Assembly: GCA_964620045.1 (NCBI GenBank)
Contig: CAZUJL010000013.1
Coordinates: 1 to 64,000 of the forward strand
DNA: 64,000 nucleotides
From: VFKU01 sp964620045
Lineage (GTDB): Bacteria; Hydrogenedentota; Hydrogenedentia; Hydrogenedentales; GCA-2746185
Direction: 5' to 3'
Shown here: positions 52,116-61,286 of the stretch, piece by piece
Position numbering within the stretch: the stretch's first letter is position 1
Layout: every line of letters starts with the position of its first letter
Program-made: the position numbers and the translations under genes
Notes under the pieces: generated by a model
What the model saw: the letters and a program-made list of their open reading frames with translations, nothing else
What the model was told of the DNA's origin: nothing
Databases searched by the model: none

Positions 52116-54146
52116 TCAGTTGGCGTCCCACTTCGGTTCGAGTTCAACATATATCGTGTAAATGCCGCGCAATACCTTCACAATCACCGTTTCGGCTTTG
52201 CGTTTTTCCACGTCTTCCATCGCGGCCTGCAGTTGCTCGACCGAGTTAATCGACTTGCCGTCCACTTCCTGGATCAGGTCGCCCACGCGCAGCATGCCGA
52301 GCTCCGCCCAACTTCCCGGCTGCAGCTCGGTGACCAGCACGCCCGCCTGGCTCTCGGCCCACTGCTCGTCCGCCTTGTCGAACATCGTGATGTCGCGCGC
52401 GGTGAACTCGAAGTTCTCGTTGCGATACTTCTTCATTTCGCGATCGAGCATTGGCGCGCGGCTAAGTTCCACCGGCACCTTGACCTCCTGTCCGTCGCGG
52501 CGAATGGTCAACTCGGCCTTGGTGCCCACCGAGTAGTTGCGGATCAGCGTCGGCAATTCTTCGTAATGCTCCGGCGCAGACGCAGTGAGTTTCTGTCCGT
52601 CGACCGCGAGGATGAGGTCGCCGACCTTTACGCCCGCCGTTTCCGCCGTGCTGCCCTTGAACACCTGCACCACGCGGAAGCCCGTCATCGTGGGATCGCC
52701 CATCAGCTCGGCGAGGTCGCGCGTGATCACCTGCGTGTTCACCGGCAACCATGCTTTCTTCACTTCAAGGCCCGGATCATTCAGCTCGCGAATGCCGACT
52801 TTGATCGCTGTAACATAGCTGCCCGCCTTGCGTTCGAAGGTCGCCAACACAGGCACCGGCCCTTTGGCGTCTTTGAGCAGCTCACTTGTCAACGCGGTAA
52901 GTTCCTCGATGCTTTTCACGGGCTTGTCGCCGACGTGCACCAGGATGTCGCCGCGGCGGATGCCGGGTTTTGCGTCGCCCGCCGGCCCGCCCGGTCCCAC
53001 GCTGGTAATGAGCACGCCGTCGGTCGTGTCGCGCTTTAGCTCTTTGGCGATCACAAAGGAAATGTTCTGGCCCGTCAGGCCCCATTCCTTGTATTCGCGT
53101 TCCTTCGGCTGGCGCGGCTGCCGCTGCGTGGTCGTCATTTTCACGGGCACTTCCTTGCCCGCGCGCAGGACCACCGCGTCCACTTCCTTGCCCATCGGCA
53201 AGTTGGCAATCAATCGATTGAACTCCGGCAATTCCTCGTCGTACTGCACGTTCGTATCAACGCCGTTGAGTTTGATCATGACATCGCCCGACTTCAGCCC
53301 CGCGAGGTCCGCGGGAGAACCGGCGATCGTGCCGGAGATCAACACACCATGATCGCTTCCGCCGTGTTTCAGGCGCGGCTGCGCAGTGAGCCCAAGCCAG
53401 CTCCGCTGCACGTCGCCGCGCGCAATAATCTGTTCTGCGATTTGTTTCGCGAGGTTGCCGGGAATCGCACCGCCGAGACCGAGGCTGATCTCGTTAATGC
53501 CGACAATGTCGCCCTGCAGATTCACGAGCGGTCCGCCGGAGTTGCCCGGATAGATCACGGCGTCGTGGGCAATCCAGCGCACGAGCGCGCCGACATCCTC
53601 GCCGTCGAGTTCAAAGGAGCCAAAGCCGCTGCGCCGCGGCATCACCATTTCGGTATTGCTCACAATCCCCGAGGTGACGGACTGCGACAAGGCCAGCGGA
53701 CTGCCCATCGCGAGCACATTGTCCCCAACCTGGATCGCATCAGAGTCGGTAAATTTCACGAAGGGATAGCCGTTGTTCCGCTTGGCCAGCTTGATAACCG
53801 CGATATCGGTCATCGGATCCGTGCCGATCAGCGAGGCTTCCACTTCGCTACGGTCCGCGAGGGTACAGAACATCCGCTTGGCGTGGCCCGCTACGTGATG
53901 ATTGGTCACCACATACCCGTCAGCGGAAATGATGGCCCCGCTGCCGGAAATCTGAAACTTGAGTTCACGGCCGTCCCGATAGTCCGTCGTGACCACACTG
54001 ATGCGCACAAGGGCCGGCTTCACCGTCTGGACGGCCTGTTCGAGTACGGCTTTTGCGGGGTCCTCCGCGGTCGCCGGAAAAACACTGGCCAGGATCACTG
54101 CTGCAAAACAAAAAATCCGGGATTCCGAGAGTCGCATAAGCCTCAC
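52116..54146 (-). CDS. HtrA/DegP-like periplasmic serine protease with three PDZ domains
   Basis: 676 residues, larger than DegP. Signal peptide about 1-27. Intact triad His84 (TNHHV), Asp114 (TDIAVIKL), Ser203 (GNSGGPL). PDZ domains at about 235-335, 360-450 and 475-670; the last region contains two GD-hydrophobic loops (VGDLILAVDG and VGDLIQEVDG), so a fourth PDZ is possible. Envelope quality-control protease/chaperone. GTGAGG precedes the ATG. Followed 15 bases later by the inactive paralogue. Confidence 0.92.
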   Translation of the reverse strand: MRLMRLSESRIFCFAAVILASVFPATAEDPAKAVLEQAVQTVKPALVRISVVTTDYRDGRELKFQISGSGAIISADGYVVTNHHVAGHAKRMFCTLADRSEVEASLIGTDPMTDIAVIKLAKRNNGYPFVKFTDSDAIQVGDNVLAMGSPLALSQSVTSGIVSNTEMVMPRRSGFGSFELDGEDVGALVRWIAHDAVIYPGNSGGPLVNLQGDIVGINEISLGLGGAIPGNLAKQIAEQIIARGDVQRSWLGLTAQPRLKHGGSDHGVLISGTIAGSPADLAGLKSGDVMIKLNGVDTNVQYDEELPEFNRLIANLPMGKEVDAVVLRAGKEVPVKMTTTQRQPRQPKEREYKEWGLTGQNISFVIAKELKRDTTDGVLITSVGPGGPAGDAKPGIRRGDILVHVGDKPVKSIEELTALTSELLKDAKGPVPVLATFERKAGSYVTAIKVGIRELNDPGLEVKKAWLPVNTQVITRDLAELMGDPTMTGFRVVQVFKGSTAETAGVKVGDLILAVDGQKLTASAPEHYEELPTLIRNYSVGTKAELTIRRDGQEVKVPVELSRAPMLDREMKKYRNENFEFTARDITMFDKADEQWAESQAGVLVTELQPGSWAELGMLRVGDLIQEVDGKSINSVEQLQAAMEDVEKRKAETVIVKVLRGIYTIYVELEPKWDAN

Positions 54147-54277
54147 TCTAGGTGTTGGAAATAATAGTCGTGCCGGGCGTGTGCCCGGCGGACAATGAGC
54201 CTAACAGGTGCGCTATGCCGAGACAAAAATACGCAGAATCACTCACTATGCGAAGTGGCGAAATGTAATAAAACGCG

Positions 54278-54308
54278 AGAGGGCCCCCACCTCTCGGTGA
54301 GGACCCTC
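54278..54308 (-). terminator. Minus-strand intrinsic terminator with GNRA loop
   Basis: On the minus strand GAGGGTCC pairs with GGGCCCTC, and inside it CACC-GAGA-GGTG forms a tetraloop hairpin; TCGCGTTTTATT follows. Suits termination of the sigma/FecR transcript before the htrA gene. Pairing is better on this strand (T-G) than on the plus strand (C-A). Confidence 0.6.
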
Positions 54309-54410
54309 GATCGCCCTTGCGGGGATGAACTACCGGTGATACACTGCCGATGCTGGGTTGGGCCCGATTGTCTGGTCGCGAGACTGTCAACAGGCTCAAC
54401 TTTGATCGAC

Positions 54411-54450
54411 AGGCGCCAAGGCACCCCGACGCTTTGGCGCCTTTCTCTTT
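54411..54450 (+). terminator. Plus-strand intrinsic terminator
   Basis: AGGCGCCAA (54411-54419) pairs perfectly with TTGGCGCCT (54434-54442), followed by TTCTCTTT. No plus-strand protein gene ends here, which is the argument for an unrecognised small RNA upstream. Confidence 0.6.
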
Positions 54451-54653
54451 CTGGCACTGCTCTCCATTCGTCCCGTGAATCGCCGCTGCCCGGCGATTCT
54501 CAGGCTGCTCAAGAGGTAGGCTTGCGAAACGCCACTTGATTGCAGTTACCCTTGGGGAAGGAGTGACTTGAGATAGACATCAAGCGTGTTTATCTCACAA
54601 GCCCACCTCGTGAACAGCCTTAAACTGTCTAGTGCGCGCTTCCGGCGCGTTTG

Positions 54654-55949
54654 TTACTTCTCCGTTCCTGATCCGATGCGTCCATTGACCTCGCGGAATT
54701 CCACGCGGCTGGTCTCCGGCCCGCCCACCGGCACCAATTTGACGAACACCGTGGGATGACCGGTTTTCAGGTCCCCGGTGTTCGGTATCTCCAATTCAGA
54801 CATGCGCGGATCGCTAAAGGTTGAACCGGGCACCTTGGCCTTGAATACCGCGCTGTTGTCCGGCGAGTACACGAAAATCTCGTAGTCGCTATAGCGCGTG
54901 AAAGGCGATACCGCCGCCCACGTGATGTGGAGCGCTTTCAGCGGTTTGCCGTAGGTTTCGATGAAATACCCACCTTCGCCCGCGACCTGCTTCGTCTCGC
55001 GCGCAGGCTGCACCCGTTCCGCGAAAAACTCCCGGACATCAGAATCGGGATGGATGCTGTCGGCCCACGCGAGTTCAAAGCGGGCATCGACTGTTTCCAC
55101 GGGAACGTCGTCCAGACCGTGTTCCACAAACGCCCGCTGATCGGGACGCAGGATGCGGAACACGCGTGTGTTCTCGCGATGACTCAACTGGACTTCGCCT
55201 TCCTGCACCAACACCGTCGTGCGGTTCGGTTCGGCGAACACCTCGAAACGTGTTCCGAACACCGTTACTTCGCCCATCGGCGTGATGACCTTGAACAACC
55301 GCTGGCTGTGCGCAACATCGAGGAACACGCGACCGCGATCAATCGTGATCGCGCGCTCGCTGTCCACCCGGACTGAAGTATTCTCTGCCAATCGAAGTTC
55401 AGAAGGGCCGACCGCCAGGAGGGCAAGTCGATCCTCGGCGCCTGTTTCAACCTGATCGCCCGGCTGTACCCAGACGCGTTCCCGTACCCGAGAGCGCGTG
55501 CCGGACGTTGCCGCGATGCGGTTGGCCGAGCCTTGAACGGCCGCGACGAGCGCAATCGCGTCTGACGGCACCACCGGATCCGGCCAGCGTGCGTTGATCA
55601 CGCCCGCCAACACCAGCAGCAGCGCGGCCGCGGACAACGGCATCAGGCGGAACAGGCGTTCGCGCCACGGCGTCGGGTGTTTCGCGCGCCGGTTCAACTG
55701 CTGCACATCCGCCGGGATGGATTCCATCTCCGGCAGATGCGACATGACGTATTCGGTCAGGTCGCGCTTGAGGCGCACCGGCGCGTACACCTCGAAGAGG
55801 CTCGCGTTCGACCGCTGGTGCTGGCGCAACGCACGGACGCAGTCCGGGCATTCCGCCAGATGCTGCTCCAGGATCGCGCGATCCGAAAGCAGCAGTTCAC
55901 CGTCCAGATAGGATTGAATCTGGTGGTCTATTTGCGTGCACGATGCCAA
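54654..55949 (-). CDS. Anti-sigma/FecR-domain membrane protein
   Basis: 431 residues. The N-terminal zinc-finger anti-sigma motif (HLAECPDCVRAL) and a helical region are followed by a TM helix at about 103-120. The periplasmic FecR domain (about 160-265: GDQVETGAEDRLALLAVGPS, GEVTVFGTRFEVFAEP) comes next, then a beta C-terminal part. TTG 55949 has GAGAGGG six bases upstream and overlaps the sigma gene by 22 bases. Probable regulator of that sigma, passing an envelope signal. Confidence 0.85.
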   Translation of the reverse strand: MASCTQIDHQIQSYLDGELLLSDRAILEQHLAECPDCVRALRQHQRSNASLFEVYAPVRLKRDLTEYVMSHLPEMESIPADVQQLNRRAKHPTPWRERLFRLMPLSAAALLLVLAGVINARWPDPVVPSDAIALVAAVQGSANRIAATSGTRSRVRERVWVQPGDQVETGAEDRLALLAVGPSELRLAENTSVRVDSERAITIDRGRVFLDVAHSQRLFKVITPMGEVTVFGTRFEVFAEPNRTTVLVQEGEVQLSHRENTRVFRILRPDQRAFVEHGLDDVPVETVDARFELAWADSIHPDSDVREFFAERVQPARETKQVAGEGGYFIETYGKPLKALHITWAAVSPFTRYSDYEIFVYSPDNSAVFKAKVPGSTFSDPRMSELEIPNTGDLKTGHPTVFVKLVPVGGPETSRVEFREVNGRIGSGTEK

Positions 55950-56524
55950 TCCGTGCCCTCTCCCGTCGCGGGGTTGTCATCCGCCAGGATGTCCCGCAGT
56001 TGCCTGCCTGCCCGTTGCAAAATTCCCCGCACTTCGTCTTTCGTCTCGCCCGTGTACTCGCTGATCTCCTGATAACTGAGCTCCTGCAAGTACCGCAGCA
56101 CCACCGGCAATCTGTACCTCTCGGGCAGCGTGTCAATCGCCCGCTGCACCTGATCGAGCCGTTCGCGACGTTCCGTCCTTCCGCGGGGGCCTTCGCGTAC
56201 ATCCTCGATTGCAACTGTTCGTTTGTACGGCAGTGGTGTTTCGGTAGCGAGCCGGTCGCTGTTTTTCCGAAGCCAGTTTGCCGCCGTCCGGCACGTGATC
56301 TGTTTCAACCACGGGCCAAACTTTTCCGCGTCCCTCAAACGCGGCAGGCTGCGATACGCCGCCAGCAGTGCGTCTTGTGCGATGTCTTCCGCCGCCCCGT
56401 GCCGGCCTACGTAATAAAAGGCCGTGGCGAACACCGCGCCTTGGTAGCGTTGAACCAACTCGCTATAGGCGTCTGTGTCACCCCCGAGGCAACGGCGGAC
56501 GATCTCTGCATCCTCAAGACGCAT
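55928..56524 (-). CDS. ECF sigma factor (second)
   Basis: 198 residues. Sigma2 (YSELVQRYQGAVFATAFYYV, AAEDIAQDALLAAYRSL) and sigma4 (DTLPERYRLPVVLRYLQELS, then YQEISEYTGETKDEVRGILQ). More typical than the other ECF in the window. Partnered with the FecR-domain anti-sigma downstream; target genes not visible. Confidence 0.92.
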   Translation of the reverse strand: MRLEDAEIVRRCLGGDTDAYSELVQRYQGAVFATAFYYVGRHGAAEDIAQDALLAAYRSLPRLRDAEKFGPWLKQITCRTAANWLRKNSDRLATETPLPYKRTVAIEDVREGPRGRTERRERLDQVQRAIDTLPERYRLPVVLRYLQELSYQEISEYTGETKDEVRGILQRAGRQLRDILADDNPATGEGTDWHRARK

Positions 56525-56646
56525 TAGCCGACTTCTCCGCCGCCTGGCTGCACCAAATACAACCGGTTTGCGTTCGGTGTAGCCGGCGTAAAAGTGGCAT
56601 GCAGAATGGGACTAAGCACAGAAAGCTCCAAAATGGAGCAAGATGG

Positions 56647-57627
56647 TTAATTGCGCTCAAAGCGTAGCACACCCCCGGTGTGACCACTGCGCACTTCCCC
56701 CGCTTCTTCCATTAATTCCAGATGCCCTACGGCAATCGACAGACCTAAGTGAATCTGCGGCGTTGGCAGCGTCGGAAACAGCGCGCGGCTCACGTCGTAC
56801 GGCGAAGTAAGTCCCTTCGCGAGCAGACCACGGACCTGATCAGTGCGGATGGACTGCCGCCGCAGAATCTCGTCGATTGCGGCGACGCCGTCCGCGATCG
56901 GGGTGCCGTGTCCCGGCAGGCAGACGCCGTACACATGCTGTCGCGCGCGGCGCAGCGACGCCTGGTACTCGACCAGCGATTTCGCGCGGGGTTGTCCGGC
57001 TTCGGGGCGACGCAACAGCGGGTTCGGATTGGTCGCCAGCAAAATATGATCACCCGCGATGGTATAGCCCGCGGAACGGTTGATGAACAGGGTGTCCGAC
57101 GCGCTGTGTCCCGGCACGAACAGCACCTCGTGGCCCAGCGCCATGCCGCTGTCCTCGACAATGTGGGTCAGCTCGAACGGTTCGGAGAACGCGCGGAAAC
57201 GTTCGTACAGCGAGTTCGCCTCGGTGCGGATCGCCTCGGGCACACCGAACTCTTCGAGGATGCCGACGAAGAACGACTTGCGGTCCTCGGGGTCCTTATC
57301 GACGCTCACGCCGAGGTGCTGCACCAGCGGATGGCCATACGCCGCGCAGGGATGCTCGCGCAGCAGTCGCCCCAGCAGGCCGATATGGTCGCGGTGCCCA
57401 TGCGTGACAATGATCGCGCCAAGGTCCGTGATCGTGAGCCCATGCGCCGCCAGCGCCTTGGTCAGCAGGCCATACGTCTCGTCGCCGTTCAGCCCCGTAT
57501 CCACCAACACCGGCGGATCGGACTTAATCAGGTAAACAACCACCGGCCCCACCGGAAATGGCGTAGGCAACGAAATCGGCACAATGCCGAATTCAGCTTC
57601 GATATCGATGGGCGTAGCTTGTTTCAT
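56647..57627 (-). CDS. MBL-fold metallo-hydrolase
   Basis: 326 residues. Metallo-beta-lactamase fold with THGHRDHIG as the metal motif, FVPGHSASDTLF (His), IAGDHIL (Asp) and a C-terminal CLPGHGTPI (His). A winged-helix-like C-terminal part (about 240-326) as in lactonase/LACTB2-type enzymes. Substrate not determinable. Downstream of a stem-loop repeat. Confidence 0.88.
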   Translation of the reverse strand: MKQATPIDIEAEFGIVPISLPTPFPVGPVVVYLIKSDPPVLVDTGLNGDETYGLLTKALAAHGLTITDLGAIIVTHGHRDHIGLLGRLLREHPCAAYGHPLVQHLGVSVDKDPEDRKSFFVGILEEFGVPEAIRTEANSLYERFRAFSEPFELTHIVEDSGMALGHEVLFVPGHSASDTLFINRSAGYTIAGDHILLATNPNPLLRRPEAGQPRAKSLVEYQASLRRARQHVYGVCLPGHGTPIADGVAAIDEILRRQSIRTDQVRGLLAKGLTSPYDVSRALFPTLPTPQIHLGLSIAVGHLELMEEAGEVRSGHTGGVLRFERN

Positions 57628-57636
57628 GATTTATGA

Positions 57637-57716
57637 ACCGCAAAGAGCGCAAAGAAACGCAAAGTAAGTAATTGCGAAGAGTTTAATTCTTTGCGTTTCT
57701 TCGCGTTCTTTGCGGT
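57637..57716. repeat. Stem-loop repeat (CGCAAAG-type)
   Basis: 28-base arms at 57637-57664 and 57689-57716 are inverted copies with two mismatches, around a 24-base A+T-rich loop. Each arm is built from CGCAAAG-like units (starting ACCGCAAAGAGCGC). Looks like the extragenic repeats frequent in environmental genomes. Sits between the prepilin peptidase and MBL genes. Confidence 0.75.
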
Positions 57717-57726
57717 GAAATCTTCC

Positions 57727-58617
57727 CTACATCACGCCGGGGACGTTGATGTATTCCAGATACGCCTCAATAATCTGCGGCCCGAAAAACAGGTGCGCGA
57801 ATCCCCCAAGCACCAGGAACGGCCCAAACGGCAAATAGTGCCCGCCCGGCGTCATCGCGTCGTCGTCCACTTCCCCTTCCTTCGGCGCGGGCGCGTCAGT
57901 CGGCTTGCCCTTCTTAATCATGATCATCGCAATGCCAATAATGCTGCCGAAGAACGAACCGATCACGATGATTACGAGCACGCCCAGCGGGCCAAAGAAC
58001 GCGCCCAGCATCGCGAGCAGCTTCACGTCGCCAAAACCCATGCCGCGCTTCTTGAACACGACGCCGCTAAAAATATCGAGCAGCCACAACGACCCGCCGC
58101 CAATGATGAGTCCGAGGAACGACATCAGCGGGTCGTCAAGCAGCAGTCCGCTCTCCGGGTAAAGCATCGCCACGATGCTGCACACGACGCCGATCGGAAT
58201 GCCGGGAAAAGTCACTTCGTTCGGGATCGTCCAGTCGGCGAGGTCGATAAACGTCACCAGCACCAGTGCCGCCGCAAGCACCATATAAATTGGGCTGGCG
58301 ATCGTCATGCCGAACTTCCAGTACACGGCCAGGAACAGCAGGCACGTGATCAGCTCGACCAGCGGGTACTGCCAGTGGATCGGATTTTTGCAGGTGCGGC
58401 ATTTCGCGCCGAGCGCGAGCCAGCTCAGCACGGGGATATTGTCGTACCACTTAATCGGCGTGCTGCACTTCGGGCATGCTGACCCCGGCCGCACCACCGA
58501 CAGGTTCTTCGGCATGCGGTACACGCACACATTCAAAAAACTGCCAAGCATCGCGCCGATCACGCCGCTCACGATGAAAAAAAACGTGTACAACGCTTCC
58601 AATTGCCGTGCGTCCAT
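57727..58617 (-). CDS. pilD: Type IV prepilin peptidase / leader methyltransferase
   Basis: 296 residues, about eight TM helices. Cytoplasmic zinc motif CPKC...CRTC near the N-terminus (methylase domain), first catalytic Asp in FIDLADWTIPNE, second in GFGDVKLLA. Cleaves class III signal peptides (G|F) of pilins and pseudopilins, such as the pseudopilin chimera in the B12 operon. No other pilus genes lie adjacent. Confidence 0.92.
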   Translation of the reverse strand: MDARQLEALYTFFFIVSGVIGAMLGSFLNVCVYRMPKNLSVVRPGSACPKCSTPIKWYDNIPVLSWLALGAKCRTCKNPIHWQYPLVELITCLLFLAVYWKFGMTIASPIYMVLAAALVLVTFIDLADWTIPNEVTFPGIPIGVVCSIVAMLYPESGLLLDDPLMSFLGLIIGGGSLWLLDIFSGVVFKKRGMGFGDVKLLAMLGAFFGPLGVLVIIVIGSFFGSIIGIAMIMIKKGKPTDAPAPKEGEVDDDAMTPGGHYLPFGPFLVLGGFAHLFFGPQIIEAYLEYINVPGVM

Positions 58618-58698
58618 TCAGAACCCCATCCGATTCACGTCCAAGAGCGCGGGATTCTAGCAGATTGGGTGGTATTGGCGTATCAGGGGACGGCCACT

Positions 58699-59562
58699 TC
58701 AACGAGCCGTTGAACACCACACATACACGGCGGTCGGCAAAGCCGGTAAGGGCACAACCAGCGCACGTCGTCCCATGGCGTCGGCGCCGCCCAATGAGCT
58801 GTGGGCGACGAATAGATTGTTATCGACGTGGCTTACCCAAAATCCGCCGGTGTCGGCATTCCAATAGACGCCGCGTACCAGAAACAACCGGTTGCCTTTG
58901 GTGGCGGCGATTCGCTTTCCCGTGAGTTCCGCCGCTTGGGTCTCGGAGATCTCAATCGCTGGGACGTCTTTAAGCAGTAACTCCGCCTCAGGCATCGTTG
59001 CCGCGGTTACTTCAACAATTTGGTCATGAGAAACTTGGAACTCGTCTTGCGGTCTTCGACTCTCTGGGCAATCGGTATACCAAGGATCGATTTGCCCCAG
59101 TCCTACTTTTTGTGCGAGCACGTTTGGTGCAACGTACTCGTCGACAAACGATTGGTAATTTTTCAGCCTTTCGTTGACTTGGACGCGGTCCCAAATGACA
59201 TCTAACTTCGCGTTCGGGGTAACACGGGCAACAAGCACAAGCAGCGAAAGCGCAAACCCACCTTGCTCATAGTGCACTACAAAGTATTCACCGTTGGTTA
59301 CCGCCCAGATGAGGCGGCTGGTCGGTGTCTTGCCATCCACAGTACAACCTGCTTCCCACTTTTTGCCGGGATCGGCGAGAAGCCCGTCGGGATCGGCGCA
59401 TAGCTTGGCAATGGATTCGGGAAGCTGGCTCGTCAACGGAATTTCACGGAATTGGTTAGGGGCCATCAACGTATTGGCGTGGATATCCGGGATTTTCTCG
59501 GTCTGTCCCTGGCAATGAACCGCGTACAAACCAAGAACTACCGCAAGTACTGATCGTCTCAT
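58699..59562 (-). CDS. Secreted protein of unknown function
   Basis: 287 residues. ATG 59562 has GGGAG upstream and begins a signal peptide (MRRSVLAVVLGLYAVHCQGQ). The mature chain is mixed alpha/beta with a few Cys (KLCADPDG, GCTVDG, YTDCPES) and a beta-rich C-terminus (FLVRGVYWNADTGGFWVSHV). No family recognised. The longer frame extends into the divergent promoter region and is not used. Confidence 0.65.
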   Translation of the reverse strand: MRRSVLAVVLGLYAVHCQGQTEKIPDIHANTLMAPNQFREIPLTSQLPESIAKLCADPDGLLADPGKKWEAGCTVDGKTPTSRLIWAVTNGEYFVVHYEQGGFALSLLVLVARVTPNAKLDVIWDRVQVNERLKNYQSFVDEYVAPNVLAQKVGLGQIDPWYTDCPESRRPQDEFQVSHDQIVEVTAATMPEAELLLKDVPAIEISETQAAELTGKRIAATKGNRLFLVRGVYWNADTGGFWVSHVDNNLFVAHSSLGGADAMGRRALVVPLPALPTAVYVWCSTAR

Positions 59563-59645
59563 CCGAAGCTCCCCACTGTCGATAGTATATCCTTGCGCCG
59601 CTGTATCGGATTCATTTGACACCGAATGTGCTGTGAGGTTCGCTC

Positions 59646-61286
59646 GTGAGGCCCTTGACCCGTAGACAGTTTTTTGCACAGACGGGCGTTGTTTTTGCGG
59701 GTATCACATTCAGCCACTCGGCACGCGCGGACGATGCGACCACTATACTTCGCGACGCCACCATCCTCGACGGCACCGGCGCGCAGCCGTTTCGCGGCGA
59801 CATCGCGATTTCCGGCGATCGGATTGTGGCCGTCGGCAAAGTGGATGTCCCCTACGCCCGCGTCATCGACGTCTCCGGCCTGCACATCTCCCCCGGCTTC
59901 ATCGATATGCACTCGCATTCGGATCAGTCGATCCTCGCGTGCCCTACGGCGGACAGCCGCGTGCGGCAGGGCATCACGACCGAGTGCACGGGGAACTGCG
60001 GCTCCTCGGCCGCGCCGAAGGCTTTGCTGCGCGGCGAGGAGTCCGCGGGCGGCCAGAGCCTGCGCGACTACGTCGACACGCTCGAGAACGTCGGCATTTC
60101 GGTGAACCACGCGCCCCTGATCGGCCAGGGCAGCCTGCGCGCGAACCAGATCGGACTGGTCGACCGTCCGCTCAGCGAAGACGAGCGCAAGGGCGTCTCG
60201 CACGAATTGAAGAAGTCGCTGCGCGCCGGCGCCTTCGGCCTCTCCACGGGACTCGAGTACTCTCCCGGCCGGTTTACGCCCGCAGACGAAATCCACGAGC
60301 TCGCGCGTATCGTGCAACAACAAAACGGCCTATATGCCTCGCACATCCGCAACGAAGAAGCGAAGCTCCTCTCCGCGATCGAAGAAGCGCTGCAAGTCGG
60401 CCGCGCGACCGGCGTGCGCGTGCAGGTCTCCCACCTGAAAGCCGCGGGCAAACCGAACTGGCCGCAGATGGAGCGCGCGATTGTGCTGATCGAGGCCGCG
60501 CGCGCCGAAGGTGTCGATGTGATGGCCGACGCCTATCCCTATACGGCGTATTCCACCGGCCTGAACATCTTCCTGTCCGATTGGGCGCTCGACGGAGGCG
60601 CCGCCGCAACCAACACACGCCTGCAATCGCCGACTGATCGCGCGAAGTTGCGCGAGGAAGTAGCGCCGCGCGTGATGAGTGACCCCGGCGACTACGACCT
60701 CGTCGTGATCAGCAGCGTGTCCGCCAAAGGCGATCCCGCCTGCGTCGGCAAGAACCTGCGCGAGATCGCCGCGATGCGCAACATCGAGCCGGTCGAGGCC
60801 GTGCTCGCGCTCATCGAGGAAAACGACGGCGAGGTCTCCTTCGTCGGCCACGGCATGAGCGAGGAAAACGTCGCGCGCGTGCTCCGGCATCCGCTCGTCA
60901 TGATCGGCTCCGACGGTTTTGCCCTGCAGCCACCCGCCGCGGGCCAGCCGGCGACGCAGCCGCACCCGCGCTCCTACGGCACCTACCCGCGCGTCCTCGG
61001 CTACTACGTCCGCGAGAAGAGCGCGCTCACGCTGCCCGCCGCCATCCGCAAGATGACGTCCATGCCGGCCGCGCGCCTCGGCCTGCGCGATCGCGGGCGC
61101 ATCGACGTCGGCATGAAAGCCGACCTGGTCATCTTCGACACCAAAACCGTCGGCGAGCGGTCTACTTTCGCGGCGCCGCATCAATACCCCACAGGCATCG
61201 AGCATGTTTTTGTGAACGGCGTCGCCGTCGTCGAAAATGGCACCCACACCGGCGCGCGCCCCGGCCGGGTTCTGAGGAGAAGCTGA
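59646..61286 (+). CDS. N-acyl-D-amino-acid deacylase (amidohydrolase)
   Basis: 546 residues. Tat-like signal (LTRRQFFAQTGVVFAG). Amidohydrolase barrel with metal motif IDMHSHSDQS, the D-aminoacylase TECTGNCGSS, SHLKAAG and GSDGFAL. Releases D-amino acids from N-acyl forms, plausibly during peptidoglycan or peptide recycling. GTG 59646 has GAGG eight bases upstream. Its stop is immediately followed by the beta-lactamase-like gene: one operon. Confidence 0.9.
   Translation: MRPLTRRQFFAQTGVVFAGITFSHSARADDATTILRDATILDGTGAQPFRGDIAISGDRIVAVGKVDVPYARVIDVSGLHISPGFIDMHSHSDQSILACPTADSRVRQGITTECTGNCGSSAAPKALLRGEESAGGQSLRDYVDTLENVGISVNHAPLIGQGSLRANQIGLVDRPLSEDERKGVSHELKKSLRAGAFGLSTGLEYSPGRFTPADEIHELARIVQQQNGLYASHIRNEEAKLLSAIEEALQVGRATGVRVQVSHLKAAGKPNWPQMERAIVLIEAARAEGVDVMADAYPYTAYSTGLNIFLSDWALDGGAAATNTRLQSPTDRAKLREEVAPRVMSDPGDYDLVVISSVSAKGDPACVGKNLREIAAMRNIEPVEAVLALIEENDGEVSFVGHGMSEENVARVLRHPLVMIGSDGFALQPPAAGQPATQPHPRSYGTYPRVLGYYVREKSALTLPAAIRKMTSMPAARLGLRDRGRIDVGMKADLVIFDTKTVGERSTFAAPHQYPTGIEHVFVNGVAVVENGTHTGARPGRVLRRS

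Larger units (their letters stand above)
54147..54653. other. Structured intergenic region with several stem-loops
   Basis: 507 bases without a supported gene. Perfect or near-perfect stems: GCCGGGC/GCCCGGC (54172-54189), 54279-54308, 54411-54442, and GAATCGCC/GGCGATTC (54477-54499). A weaker one lies near 54568-54602. The two terminators are listed separately. Because a terminator points rightward where no plus-strand gene is seen, a small RNA between about 54200 and 54450 on the plus strand is possible. RNase P, tmRNA, SRP and 6S signatures were looked for and not found. Confidence 0.5.

Noticed and set aside
54147..54653. RNase P RNA, tmRNA, SRP RNA or 6S RNA
   Set aside because: None of the conserved core sequences of these RNAs could be found on either strand.
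59559..60323. Minus-strand frame overlapping the D-aminoacylase
   Set aside because: Shadow of a gene with all catalytic motifs; no RBS or domain.
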